Made by a program: the position numbers and the translations under genes
From: Phycisphaerales bacterium
Lineage (GTDB): Bacteria; Planctomycetota; Phycisphaerae; Phycisphaerales; UBA1924
Reading direction: 5' to 3'
Assembly: GCA_007693785.1 (NCBI GenBank)
Contig: RECY01000033.1
Location: 62,001-126,000 of the forward strand
Length of the DNA stretch: 64,000 bases
Notes under the pieces: generated by a model
Database searches by the model: none
What the model was told of the DNA's origin: nothing
The model's input: the letters and a program-made list of their open reading frames with translations, nothing else
Part shown: one piece after another, positions 9,022-17,059 of the stretch
How positions within the stretch are numbered: the first letter of the stretch is position 1
Layout: each line of letters begins with the position of its first letter

Positions 9022-11112
9022 TCACGGGTCCGGCACCGCGTCCGGGTCGAACGGGTCCACCATCGCCGCGCTCTGCTCCAGGTTCAGGTCCACCCAGAGC
9101 CGCGGGCCGGAATCCACCACCATCACGCGGTTGCCCGCGAGCGCCTCGCCGAGAGCGGACAGGTACGTCCGCCAGCGGTACACCTCGGGCTGCGCCTCGA
9201 ACGCGACGCTCTGGCCCAGGAACTCCATCGCACGCGAGCGGGCCGCCATGTGCGACCGCCAGCGGGCCGCCCGGGCCGCCGCCAGACGCTGCGCCGCGAC
9301 CCCCCCCGCCTCGGCGAGCAACTGCTCGACTTCCTGCTCTTTCGACGTGATCAGCTCCGGGTCCGCGTCCGATCGGCGGAGGCGGTTGAACGCCTCGATC
9401 GCCTCGGCCACCTCGCCCGCGAGCTCCACCGACCCCACCACCTCGGTCAGGATCTCGATCGCCCGCGCCTCCGCTTCCAGGATCATCCCTTCGCGGTTCT
9501 GCTGCGCCGACACGACGTTCTCGAACGCCTCGGCGGTGTCCTTCGGCGGGTGGACGCCCTCGGCCCCCACGAACAGCACGCGCACCCCGGCGCCGCGAGC
9601 CACCCCGTCCGCGCCCGGGTTCAACTCCGCAAACGCCGCCTCGACACGCTCCCGCAGCACCGACGCCATCTCCGTCCGACGAGCCGCGAGCACATCGTCG
9701 ATCGTCAGCCCCGAGATGTACCGCAGCACCGCGCGACGGCCCACCGCCTCCAGCAACTGATCCCGCTCCCCGGGCGGCCCGAGACGCTCGTACAGCTCCA
9801 CGTTCTCGATCGAGTAGTGCAACGGCACTTCGATCGCCACCAAGCCAAAGTCCGTCGCGCTCTGCCCGCTCCGACCCACCGCCCGCAGCGAACTCGGCTG
9901 CGTCAGCGTGAACGTCTCGTTCTCGGCGTGGTCTGTTGTCCACAAGATCGGGTCCGTCCCCGGACGCGGACGCGTCGTGCCGAGCTCCAGGCGGCGGATC
10001 CCCGTCGCCGTCCGAACCGTCCGCACCGCGCGGCCACGCGCATCGGTCTGCACAAACTCCGGGATCACCACCGTGTCGATCGGCCAAGGCGCCTTCAGAT
10101 GCAGACCCGGCCCGATGTCCGCACGCTGCACCTCGCCGAACCGCAGGATCATCGCGCGCTGGTGCGGCTCGATCACCACCAGGCAACTCAGCAGCCACAC
10201 CACCACGGCCGCGAAACCGATCAGCCAGCGAGCGCTCCGGCTCATCAGCTGATACATCCAGCCGCCCGTGACGTTGAACCCGAGCTGGTAATTGATCGCC
10301 TCCGAGATCGACTCGGCGACGCGGTCCGGCGCCGCGACGAAGGCCAGCACGCGGCTGTCGAACGCCGGACGGTCCGGCTCGCCGGCCTTCCGCGGGCGGT
10401 ACAGGTCCAGCAGGAAGTTCAGGAAGAACTCCGCCCCCACCAGGATCATCAGCACCGGCACCGCGATCAGCAGCACACGCTGCCCGGTGTCCGGCCCCGC
10501 GTACTGAATGAAGCTCGCGATCGTCAGCCCGAGCCCGATGAGGCTCGAGCCCACCGCGAAGCCGGCGCCCGCACGCAGCGCCGACCACTCGAAACGCTTG
10601 GCCATCCCCGCCGCGTACCGCGCGAAGATGAACCCCACCACCGCGATCACGATGCCCACGAACAGCCCGACCGTCGGCTGCGTCGGACGCGTGAACGACC
10701 CGGGCGGGAAGATCTCCTGAGCCGAGGCGAACCGCGCCACGCCCGTGCCCACGAGCAGGCCGCCGATCAGCAGGCCGGCCCCGGGCATCAGGATCCGACG
10801 AACAAAACGCAGGCGACGCGCCGCAACGCGGAGGTCCGCCTCGTTCTCCGCGAAGACCGAGCCCGCGTCGTCTTCCGCGAGGGCCTCGGCCTCCATCGCC
10901 TCCAGACGCTCGCGACGGTGCTGATCAAACAGGACCGTCAACGCGATCCAGGCCAGCACACCGATGCCCGCGAAAATCGCGGCGCTCACCGACGCGTGGT
11001 CGCTGGTCTGCAAGCCGTAAATCAGGAACGTCAGCGCGACAATCGTCTGGACGACCAGTCCGAACAGACTGGTGCTGGTCGCGCGCCTGTAGGTCAGGTG
11101 ATCAGCGGTCAT
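9022..11112 (-). CDS. Polytopic SPFH/band-7 protein, third of a triplet
   Basis: This is a 696-residue protein whose C-terminal half is an HflK-like SPFH domain (EPHQRAMILRFGEVQ, GPGLHLKAPWPIDTVVIPEF from about residue 320) with a helical tail. Unlike classical HflK it carries a long N-terminal part with about six hydrophobic segments (around residues 15-35, 40-62, 108-130, 150-165, 180-205 and 215-240) before the usual anchor at about 298-318. The gene precedes the HflC-like and HflK-like genes on the same strand, with about 107 bp to the next start. It probably forms a mixed complex with them. The extra membrane domain is not a family I can name. Confidence 0.8.
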   Translation of the reverse strand: MTADHLTYRRATSTSLFGLVVQTIVALTFLIYGLQTSDHASVSAAIFAGIGVLAWIALTVLFDQHRRERLEAMEAEALAEDDAGSVFAENEADLRVAARRLRFVRRILMPGAGLLIGGLLVGTGVARFASAQEIFPPGSFTRPTQPTVGLFVGIVIAVVGFIFARYAAGMAKRFEWSALRAGAGFAVGSSLIGLGLTIASFIQYAGPDTGQRVLLIAVPVLMILVGAEFFLNFLLDLYRPRKAGEPDRPAFDSRVLAFVAAPDRVAESISEAINYQLGFNVTGGWMYQLMSRSARWLIGFAAVVVWLLSCLVVIEPHQRAMILRFGEVQRADIGPGLHLKAPWPIDTVVIPEFVQTDARGRAVRTVRTATGIRRLELGTTRPRPGTDPILWTTDHAENETFTLTQPSSLRAVGRSGQSATDFGLVAIEVPLHYSIENVELYERLGPPGERDQLLEAVGRRAVLRYISGLTIDDVLAARRTEMASVLRERVEAAFAELNPGADGVARGAGVRVLFVGAEGVHPPKDTAEAFENVVSAQQNREGMILEAEARAIEILTEVVGSVELAGEVAEAIEAFNRLRRSDADPELITSKEQEVEQLLAEAGGVAAQRLAAARAARWRSHMAARSRAMEFLGQSVAFEAQPEVYRWRTYLSALGEALAGNRVMVVDSGPRLWVDLNLEQSAAMVDPFDPDAVPDP

Positions 11113-11862
11113 CGTGCTCCGGCGTCCTGCAGAAGAGGGCGGCCCGCGACGGGGAACCCCGGGCGAGCGGTCAAACGCGTTTATCAGGCGAACGGGCCAA
11201 ACAACCCGAACACCCGCGGCCGAAGGCTCCGTCCTCCGACCCGTCGGCCCAGGCCCACGGCCTGCCCATCCGACCCGTCAACCGGCGGCACCGCCGCCCG
11301 ATGACGCTGCAACGCGGCCTCCCAGCCGCGAAACGCTCTCTACTCCCCCCACGCCGAACCCACCAACCCGCCGCACGCGGCGACCCGCCATCGCAGACAA
11401 AACCGGGAACAGGTCAAACCGGGCGAGCCCGAGCCACACCCAGACCCCTGTTCAAGGCCGCCTATTCTCGCCCGGGCAACAGAACCTGTCCACCCGAGCC
11501 CGAAACAGTTCAACAACCGACAGGCCGCGCCAGACATCCGGCGTCCACGCAAGCCCCAACCCCCGTCCCAAATCACCGACCCCCGCGCACGCCACAGCCT
11601 CGCGCGGGCGATGGAGCGAATTGATGTACGCCCGAGACGAACCTATGTTCGCCTCGCGTCGAACGATTTTCCGGACCCGCAGCCGAACCGGGACCGTTCG
11701 ATTCAGGTCGAGCGGCTTCAAAGACCGATTCCGGGGTGATCTCCACCCGCGCTGCCGAAGCAGCCGCCACCAACCGCGGGCACGCGCCTGGGTTCTTCGC
11801 CTCAGCCCCGTTTTGACGAGCGTCCCTTTCTGATTTCTGGGGAACGCCCCGCCGAGCAACGC
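11113..11862. other. Gene-free 750 bp region between divergent genes
   Basis: No convincing gene is seen. The open frames here have arginine- and proline-rich, shadow-like composition and no ribosome site. The part from about 11620 to 11720 is less GC-rich than its surroundings, as promoter regions often are. Two copies of AAACCGGG (around 11400-11430) stand close together. I compared it by eye with tmRNA, RNase P, SRP and 6S RNA landmarks and saw no match. It must hold the promoters for the SPFH genes (minus) and the ABC-2 permease (plus), but I cannot place them. Confidence 0.5.
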
Positions 11863-13221
11863 ATGCCGATTCAGATCCTCACGATCGCCCGCAACGCGTT
11901 CATCGAGTCGCTCCGCCAGCCGGTGCTCATCATCCTCGTGCTCCTCTGCGGCGTGCTCCAAGCCTTCACCACCGGCTCGACCGGCTTCGCGATGGGCATG
12001 ACCACCAGCGCCGAAGTCTCGGGTGACAACAAACTCCTGCTCGACGTCGGGCTCGCGACCGTCTTCGTCCTCGGCCTGCTCCTGGCCGCCTTCCTCGCGA
12101 CCGCCGTCCTCAGCCGAGAAATCGAGGACAAAACCGTCCTCACCGTCGTCAGCAAGCCCGTCGCACGCACCAGCCTGGTCCTCGGCAAATACCTCGGCGT
12201 CACCGCCGTCATCCTCATCGGCGTCGCCGCGATGCTCATCACCCTCCTCCTGGCCGTGCGCCACGGGGTCCAGAGCACCGTCGCCGACGACATCGATTGG
12301 CCGGTCGTGGTCTTCGGCGTCTCCGCGGGGCTTGTCGCCGTCGGCGTCGGCGCATGGGGCAATTTCTTCTACGGGTGGTCCTTCCCGCAGACCGCGAGCC
12401 TCCTGCTCCTCCCCCTGCTCGTGCTCGCTTATCTCGCCGTGCTGCTCATCGGTAAACGCTGGAATATCCAGCCGCTGGACACCGACTTCAAGCCGCAGAT
12501 CTTTGTCGCCTGTCTCGCTGTCCTGCTCTCGATGCCGGTGATCTGCGCCGTCGCGACAGCCGCCAGCACACGCCTCGGCCAAGTCATGACGATCGTCGTC
12601 GTCGCGGGCGTCTTCATGCTCGGGCTGCTCAGCAACCACTTCTTCGGCTCCCGCGCCATCCTCAACGACCCGATCGGACGCATCGTCGCCGTCGAAGAAG
12701 TCCAGGGCTCCGAGGCCGAGTTCCGCGAGCCCGGCGATCGCCTCCGCGTCGAACTCCTGCGCCCGACCGATCAGCCCCTTCGCCCCGGCTCAAGCTTTTA
12801 TTACGGGCCCAACCCCAACGGCGTCGCGCTCGTCGTCCGCCCGTTCCCACCCTTCCAAGGCGATCCCACCCAGCTCAACCAGCTCGCCGGTGCCGACGCC
12901 CCCAGCGGCGTTGTCGTCGCGGAGATCCGCGACGGGCGGCTTCTCACCGTTCGGCGGTCCGGGCAGCAATCCCGAGCCGTCCAAAGACCGCCCCAACCCG
13001 GTGACTACGCCTTCCTCCAGCCGACGAGCTACAACCCCGGCGCGATGGCCGTCTGGGGTCTCATCCCCAACATGCACTACTTCTGGCTCATCGACGCGGT
13101 CACCCAGAACAACCCAGTCCCCCTGAGTTACCTCGCCATGCTCGCGATGTACACGCTCACACAGATCGGCTTCCTGCTCGCGATCGGCGTGGCCCTCTTC
13201 CAGCGGCGCGACGTCGGATGA
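11863..13221 (+). CDS. ABC-2-type permease, orphan
   Basis: This is a 452-residue membrane protein of the ABC-2/NosY type. It opens with QILTIARNAFIESLRQPVLII, a typical start of these permeases, and has hydrophobic segments near residues 20-40, 67-90, 113-135, 146-170, 178-198, 208-230 and 238-258. A polar domain (about 270-405) and a last membrane segment at 420-445 follow. The stretch LSREIEDKTVLTVVSKPVAR between segments 2 and 3 is the cytosolic loop seen in this family. No ATPase gene adjoins it, so it may use one encoded elsewhere. The ribosome site is weak. Confidence 0.85.
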   Translation: MPIQILTIARNAFIESLRQPVLIILVLLCGVLQAFTTGSTGFAMGMTTSAEVSGDNKLLLDVGLATVFVLGLLLAAFLATAVLSREIEDKTVLTVVSKPVARTSLVLGKYLGVTAVILIGVAAMLITLLLAVRHGVQSTVADDIDWPVVVFGVSAGLVAVGVGAWGNFFYGWSFPQTASLLLLPLLVLAYLAVLLIGKRWNIQPLDTDFKPQIFVACLAVLLSMPVICAVATAASTRLGQVMTIVVVAGVFMLGLLSNHFFGSRAILNDPIGRIVAVEEVQGSEAEFREPGDRLRVELLRPTDQPLRPGSSFYYGPNPNGVALVVRPFPPFQGDPTQLNQLAGADAPSGVVVAEIRDGRLLTVRRSGQQSRAVQRPPQPGDYAFLQPTSYNPGAMAVWGLIPNMHYFWLIDAVTQNNPVPLSYLAMLAMYTLTQIGFLLAIGVALFQRRDVG

Positions 13222-13481
13222 CGTTTCGGCTATACTCGGCACGCGTCCCAGGCACCCGCCGCGACGCTTCGGCGGAGCCGAATGCCCCATTCTCGGGATT
13301 CTCGGTGCGGACCGGGAACGATCCGAACCGCCCAGGGGTTGCCCTCCTGTGCGACCCGGATCAAACGCAGGACGATATCTGAACCAACACCCATGCGGCC
13401 TGAGCCCGCGTGAACATCACAACCATGCCCGGAACGCCGAGCTGGCACACGGGTCGCACGCCGAATCGGAAGAGATAATCC

Positions 13482-13697
13482 ATGGAAAAGAACGACAAGA
13501 TCAAGGCGATCGTCGCCGCGGTGCTCCTGGTCGTTGCCGGGCTGTTCATCGCCAATGCCCTCGGCCTCTTCGGCACCGGCGGCCCACCCCCTGAAGTCCC
13601 CCAGCTCAGCCCTGAAGAAGAAGCCCGCGTCCAGCAAGCCGAGGAAGAGCTCGAACGACGCATGCGCGAGCAACGCGTCGAGCCCAGCGGCTCCTGA
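13482..13697 (+). CDS. Small single-pass membrane protein
   Basis: This is a 71-residue protein of unknown function. Lysine-rich N-terminus (MEKNDKIKAI), one membrane segment at about residues 10-30, a Gly/Pro linker and a highly charged Glu/Arg tail that is probably helical. GGAAGAG lies 7 nt before the ATG, and the codon use matches the neighbours, which supports a real gene. It stands alone, 260 bp after the ABC-2 permease gene. A TATACT box at 13231-13236 lies far upstream and might be a promoter -10 element, but I see no -35 partner. Confidence 0.6.
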   Translation: MEKNDKIKAIVAAVLLVVAGLFIANALGLFGTGGPPPEVPQLSPEEEARVQQAEEELERRMREQRVEPSGS

Positions 13698-13808
13698 TCG
13701 CACCCGCAGCCGACCACGAGCGGCATCCCAGGTCGACTCACACACCACCCCGCCAAGGCCCGAAGCCGGCGGGAGTGCGAGCCGCCACCGGTGCCGCGAG
13801 CGAGGCTG

Positions 13809-13838
13809 TTGCATCAGGAGGGCTTCACGAGGTATGCT
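13809..13838 (+). promoter_or_regulatory. Candidate sigma-70-type promoter
   Basis: TTGCAT (13809-13814) and TATGCT (13833-13838) are separated by 18 bp. The predicted transcript start is near 13845, 17 nt before the small gene at 13862, and the leader contains GAGGAGAGG. The -35 match is weak. Confidence 0.35.
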
Positions 13839-13861
13839 GGGCCGTGTGAGGAGAGGCGGCG

Positions 13862-14092
13862 ATGTTGGAACCCGAGAATCACCGCAAGGCATCCCGACCA
13901 AGGGTCGGGGCGAAGGAATACACGCTCACCATCGCGGCGATCGCAGCGGGTGTAATCAGTTCGCTCCTCCACGCCGGTGTGATCGAGTTCCCCCAAGCCT
14001 GGAAGCCCGCCCCTCCCGAGCACGAGCCGCTCCCCGAGTGGATCGACGACGACGCGCCCGAGCCCGACCCGCGCGACATCAGCGGCCTCTAA
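13862..14092 (+). CDS. Small membrane protein with acidic tail
   Basis: This is a 76-residue protein of unknown function. A basic N-terminus (residues 1-20) precedes one membrane segment at about 22-42 and a proline- and acid-rich tail (EHEPLPEWIDDDAPEPDP). GGAGAGG sits 7 nt before the ATG, a promoter-like pair stands just upstream, and a good intrinsic terminator follows 57 bp after the stop. Together these make a complete one-gene transcription unit, which is the main reason to believe it. Its plan resembles that of the small protein at 13482, but I see no clear sequence similarity. Confidence 0.6.
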   Translation: MLEPENHRKASRPRVGAKEYTLTIAAIAAGVISSLLHAGVIEFPQAWKPAPPEHEPLPEWIDDDAPEPDPRDISGL

Positions 14093-14148
14093 ACCCAAGG
14101 CCGCCCAACCGCGCCGCTCCTTCCATCACAACGTTTCAAAGACGAACC

Positions 14149-14172
14149 CGAGCCGCTCACGCGGCTCGTTTT
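14149..14172 (+). terminator. Intrinsic terminator
   Basis: A perfect 8 bp stem (CGAGCCGC and GCGGCTCG) with a 4 nt loop TCAC is followed by TTTT. It lies 57 bp after the stop of the small membrane protein and before the convergent glycosyltransferase gene. Confidence 0.75.
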
Positions 14173-14232
14173 CATGCGGGAGTTCAGCACCACCGCCCGC
14201 AAGCCACTTCGTGAACGCGAGGCACGCCGCGC

Positions 14233-15837
14233 TCACATCACCATCACACCCGCGCGGTGATAGCTCCGGACGACCAGGTCGGCCGCGCGTTCCCACGTCA
14301 GGCGGTGCAACTCGATCGAGCCGTGCTCCCGCAGCGTCTCCCGCAGCGGCGGGTGGCGAAGGACCGCGACGATCTTGTTCGCCATTTCCTCCACGTCCCA
14401 AAAATCCACCTTGAGCGCGTGCTCGAGCACCTCCGCCACGCCGGACTGCTTGCTCACAATCACCGGTGTCTCGCTCCGCATCGCCTCGAGCGCCGCGATC
14501 CCGAACGGCTCGGACACGCTCGGCATCACGTAGCAATCCGCCAGTTCGAACACGCGGCGCACGTCGTCCCCGCGGAGAAAACCCGTGAACAGCACGCGCG
14601 GGCCGATCCCCGCAGCCGCCGCCTGCTCCACCATCTTCACGCCCTGATCGCCCGATCCCGCGACCACGAACCGCGCGTTCGGCACCTTCTCCAGGACGCG
14701 CTTCGCTGCCTGAATGAAGTACTCCGGCCCCTTCTGCGAGGTGATCCGCCCGAGGAACAGCACGATCTTGTCGTCACGCTCGATCCGCGCCCCGGCCGCC
14801 GGCTGCGCCGCCGATCGCTCGACGCCGTTATACACCACGTCGATCCGCTCCGGCGCGACGCCGTACTTCCGCTCGCAGACCGACCGCGTCAGTTCGCTGA
14901 CCACGATCACCCGGTCGGCCCCGTGCATCCCCGCTCGCTCGATGTCGTACACCTGCGCGTTCACGTCCGCCCCCGCCCGGTCGAACTCCGTCGCGTGCAC
15001 GTGCACCACCAGCGGCTTCCGCGCCACCGCCCGCAACGCCAGGCCCGCGGGGTACGTCAGCCAGTCGTGCGCATGGATCACGTCGAACGTCTCGCGACGC
15101 GCCAGCGAGACCGCCAGACGCGCGTACCGCTGCGCCGCGTCGAACAGGTTCCCCGCATACGGCCCGCTCGACTGACCGCCCGCCGACGCCCGACCCTCCC
15201 CCTGCTCGCGACGCACCGCCTCCACCGCCGCCTGCGCGCCACGCCAGATGTCCGCGAACGCGGCCTTCGCCTCCGCCTGCGCCAGAAACTCGCTCGGGAG
15301 CCCCGCGTTCGGCGGCGCGCCGCCGGGGCCGCGCGCAAAACCCGGATCGTCCGACGGGTACGGGCTCGAAAACGTCGCCGGGAGCTCGCGGAAAACCGTG
15401 CGCTCAAACGACCCACGCCCCGCATCGCCGGACTCAGGATCCGCCCCGGAACCCGCGCCACCGCGGGGTGCCGCGCCCGCAACGGGTGCCGGTGTCCCTC
15501 GCGGGTGAACGACGATCGAACCCCCGCCGACCGCCCCCCCGCTGCTGGAGCTTTGACCGACCGAGCCGCCGGAGCCTGACGCGATCGACGAGGGCGGCTG
15601 CGGCGCAGTCGCGCCTATCCCTGCACGCTCGGCTTCGCTCGGGCCCACCACGCGATAGCGCGTCTCGCCCTGCTCGGGCGCCCCGGCCGACGCCGGCCCG
15701 CGCCCGACCGCACGGGGCAGCACGAACACCACCTCATGCCCCATCTGATCGAGGGCCTTGGTCAAGCCGTGACAGGCTGTGCCCAGACCACCCGCCACGT
15801 GCGGGGGAAACTCCCACCCCAACATCAGGATCCGCAT
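14233..15837 (-). CDS. Glycosyltransferase, GT4/GT5 (glycogen synthase-like) fold
   Basis: This is a 534-residue GT-B glycosyltransferase. The N-terminus MRILMLGWEFPPHVAGGLG is the nucleotide-sugar-binding start typical of archaeal/bacterial glycogen synthase-like enzymes, with the domain resuming at FDVIHAHDW near residue 252. The C-terminal domain has the NGVE segment, FLGRITSQKGPEYFI and the EPFGIAALEAM motif near residue 443 that holds the donor-binding glutamates. Residues about 45-215 are an unusual Gly/Ser/Ala/Pro-rich insert between the two halves of the first domain. The product (glycogen or another glycan) cannot be decided. The gene stands alone, convergent with the small genes to its left. 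Confidence 0.85.
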   Translation of the reverse strand: MRILMLGWEFPPHVAGGLGTACHGLTKALDQMGHEVVFVLPRAVGRGPASAGAPEQGETRYRVVGPSEAERAGIGATAPQPPSSIASGSGGSVGQSSSSGGAVGGGSIVVHPRGTPAPVAGAAPRGGAGSGADPESGDAGRGSFERTVFRELPATFSSPYPSDDPGFARGPGGAPPNAGLPSEFLAQAEAKAAFADIWRGAQAAVEAVRREQGEGRASAGGQSSGPYAGNLFDAAQRYARLAVSLARRETFDVIHAHDWLTYPAGLALRAVARKPLVVHVHATEFDRAGADVNAQVYDIERAGMHGADRVIVVSELTRSVCERKYGVAPERIDVVYNGVERSAAQPAAGARIERDDKIVLFLGRITSQKGPEYFIQAAKRVLEKVPNARFVVAGSGDQGVKMVEQAAAAGIGPRVLFTGFLRGDDVRRVFELADCYVMPSVSEPFGIAALEAMRSETPVIVSKQSGVAEVLEHALKVDFWDVEEMANKIVAVLRHPPLRETLREHGSIELHRLTWERAADLVVRSYHRAGVMVM

Positions 15838-15918
15838 CGGTCCGCCCGTTCATCAAGATGGAGTCGGTCCGAACAACCCGCCGCCCCACGCACGCCTCAG
15901 AAACACCCGCCACGCCAT

Positions 15919-15958
15919 GCTCCGTCGCTCCGTCGCTCCGTCGCTCCGTCGCGCCATC
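15919..15958. repeat. Octamer tandem repeat (GCTCCGTC)
   Basis: Four perfect copies of GCTCCGTC run from 15919 to 15950, followed by one degenerate copy (GCGCCATC). It sits in the 139 bp between the glycosyltransferase start and the stop of the next minus-strand gene. It has no spacer-repeat structure, so it is not a CRISPR. Confidence 0.9.
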
Positions 15959-15976
15959 GGCGCACCGCCCGCCGCC

Positions 15977-16459
15977 TCAGTCCTCTTCGTCCGACTCGTC
16001 CATGTCCCCGAGCTGTCGGAACGCCGCCTCATAGCCGAGCAGCGCCTGCACCGCCAGCGCCACCTCCGCCGCGGGCGCGGGACTGGGCGCGGGGACCGTC
16101 ACCGGGACCGCCGATCGGAAGGTGAAGAGCTTGTCCTCGGAGCGATAGTGCTGCATCGGGAGCTGCCCGCCAGAGTAGCCAAGCTCGACCATCTCCTCGT
16201 CGATGAGTTCTTCGATCTTGTCGCCGGAGTGGAGCAGCTCGGTCTCGATCGACTCGCTCAGCCACCGGTCGGCGGTGACGAGGCTGACCCAGAGGCGGCC
16301 CTCCTCGGCTTCCATGCGATACTCCGCCGGGGCCGCCGAACCGGACGCTTCGCAGACCAGACGCCCCCCCGAGAGTCGGACGTCCCCGAACACCCCGGCC
16401 TCACGGGCGCGGGCCGCCACGGGCTCCAGCAACGCGGAAACATCGGTCGCGGTCGTCAT
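15977..16459 (-). CDS. Small conserved-looking protein of unknown function
   Basis: This is a 160-residue soluble protein. I take the ATG at 16459 (MTTATDVSALLEPVAAR) because GGAGG lies 11 nt upstream and because the longer reading would run through the tRNA gene. An alpha/beta pattern (RLVCEASGS, YRMEAEEGRLWVSLVTAD) is followed by a helical acidic segment (EELIDEEMVELG) and a short hydrophobic strand (LFTFRSAVPV). The acidic end is DMDESDEED. The layout recalls the YbjN/type III chaperone-like fold, but that is only an impression. Confidence 0.65.
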   Translation of the reverse strand: MTTATDVSALLEPVAARAREAGVFGDVRLSGGRLVCEASGSAAPAEYRMEAEEGRLWVSLVTADRWLSESIETELLHSGDKIEELIDEEMVELGYSGGQLPMQHYRSEDKLFTFRSAVPVTVPAPSPAPAAEVALAVQALLGYEAAFRQLGDMDESDEED

Positions 16460-16532
16460 CGCACACGTCCTCCAGCACAACTTGGCATCCACAGACAGAC
16501 GGTTCTCGGACCGCCCACCACCCGCCCCGCCA

Positions 16533-16560
16533 ACCATAGCGCGCACGCCACCGCTCACAA
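16533..16560 (-). promoter_or_regulatory. Candidate sigma-70-type promoter
   Basis: Read on the minus strand, TTGTGA (16560-16555) and TATGGT (16538-16533) are 16 bp apart. The predicted start near 16526 would give a leader of about 67 nt before the gene starting at 16459. Confidence 0.3.
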
Positions 16561-16682
16561 GCCTCGACGACGCCCGCACCCACGAACTGCACCGACCGTG
16601 CGCCGACCCGCTCGACCGCCCGCCCGCCCCGGCGTACAGTTGCCACCCGCCGAGGCCCCGGGCCCCGACGCGGACACCTGAT

Positions 16683-16766
16683 GCCCAGGTGGCGGAATTG
16701 GCAGACGCGCTACCTTGAGGTGGTAGTCCTGGAAACAGGGTGGAGGTTCGAGTCCTCTCCTGGGCA
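16683..16766 (+). tRNA. tRNA-Leu, anticodon GAG
   Basis: The acceptor arms GCCCAGG and CCTGGGC pair perfectly, followed by discriminator A. The anticodon stem CTACC/GGTAG encloses the loop TTGAGGT with anticodon GAG, reading CUC and CUU, which are abundant leucine codons in this genome. The D arm contains AATTGGCAGA, a long variable arm follows the anticodon stem as in class II tRNAs, and the T arm is GGAGG/TTCGAGT/CCTCT. The CCA end is not encoded. Confidence 0.95.
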
Positions 16767-16785
16767 CTTTCCGAGTTATTCCCGC

Positions 16786-16804
16786 CCCGCCCGTTCCGGG
16801 CGGG
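16786..16804 (+). terminator. GC-rich hairpin after the tRNA gene
   Basis: An 8 bp stem (16786-16793 with 16797-16804) encloses the loop TTC about 20 bp after the tRNA. There is no T-tract, so this is only a possible terminator or processing hairpin. Confidence 0.35.
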
Positions 16805-17059
16805 CCCCGGGTGGCCGAGCCTGCCCGTTCCCGCGGCACACCGCTCACGCCCCTCGATCCTCTCCACTCAGAACCATACTCGCCTGAACCAAAGCCGGGG
16901 ACGGTCTGTCCGCTCGGATCGCGGTCGTGCCGGTTGATCGCTCGGGATTCACGCGTGGTTGGCTGAAGACGGGCGCGGCCGCGTCCGATACGCCGAGTGC
17001 TGCGCGCAGGCGTCCGTTGAGGGCTCGTGCCGAGCGTGCGGCGGAAGCGGAGGCCGACC

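Noticed and set aside
11114-11833. A 239-codon plus-strand open frame in the long gene-free region
   Set aside because: Arg/Pro/Thr-rich, no ribosome site, no hydrophobic or helical pattern, and it ends just before the real permease start.
11452-12639. A 395-codon acidic open frame on the minus strand
   Set aside because: It is the antisense of the ABC-2 permease, with Asp/Glu/Gly/His composition typical of a complementary reading of a hydrophobic gene.
15919-15958. Possible CRISPR-like array
   Set aside because: The units are contiguous octamers without spacers, and there are no cas genes.
16681-16887. A short open frame starting on the tRNA gene
   Set aside because: The tRNA-Leu structure is complete and unambiguous. 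The frame is a by-product.
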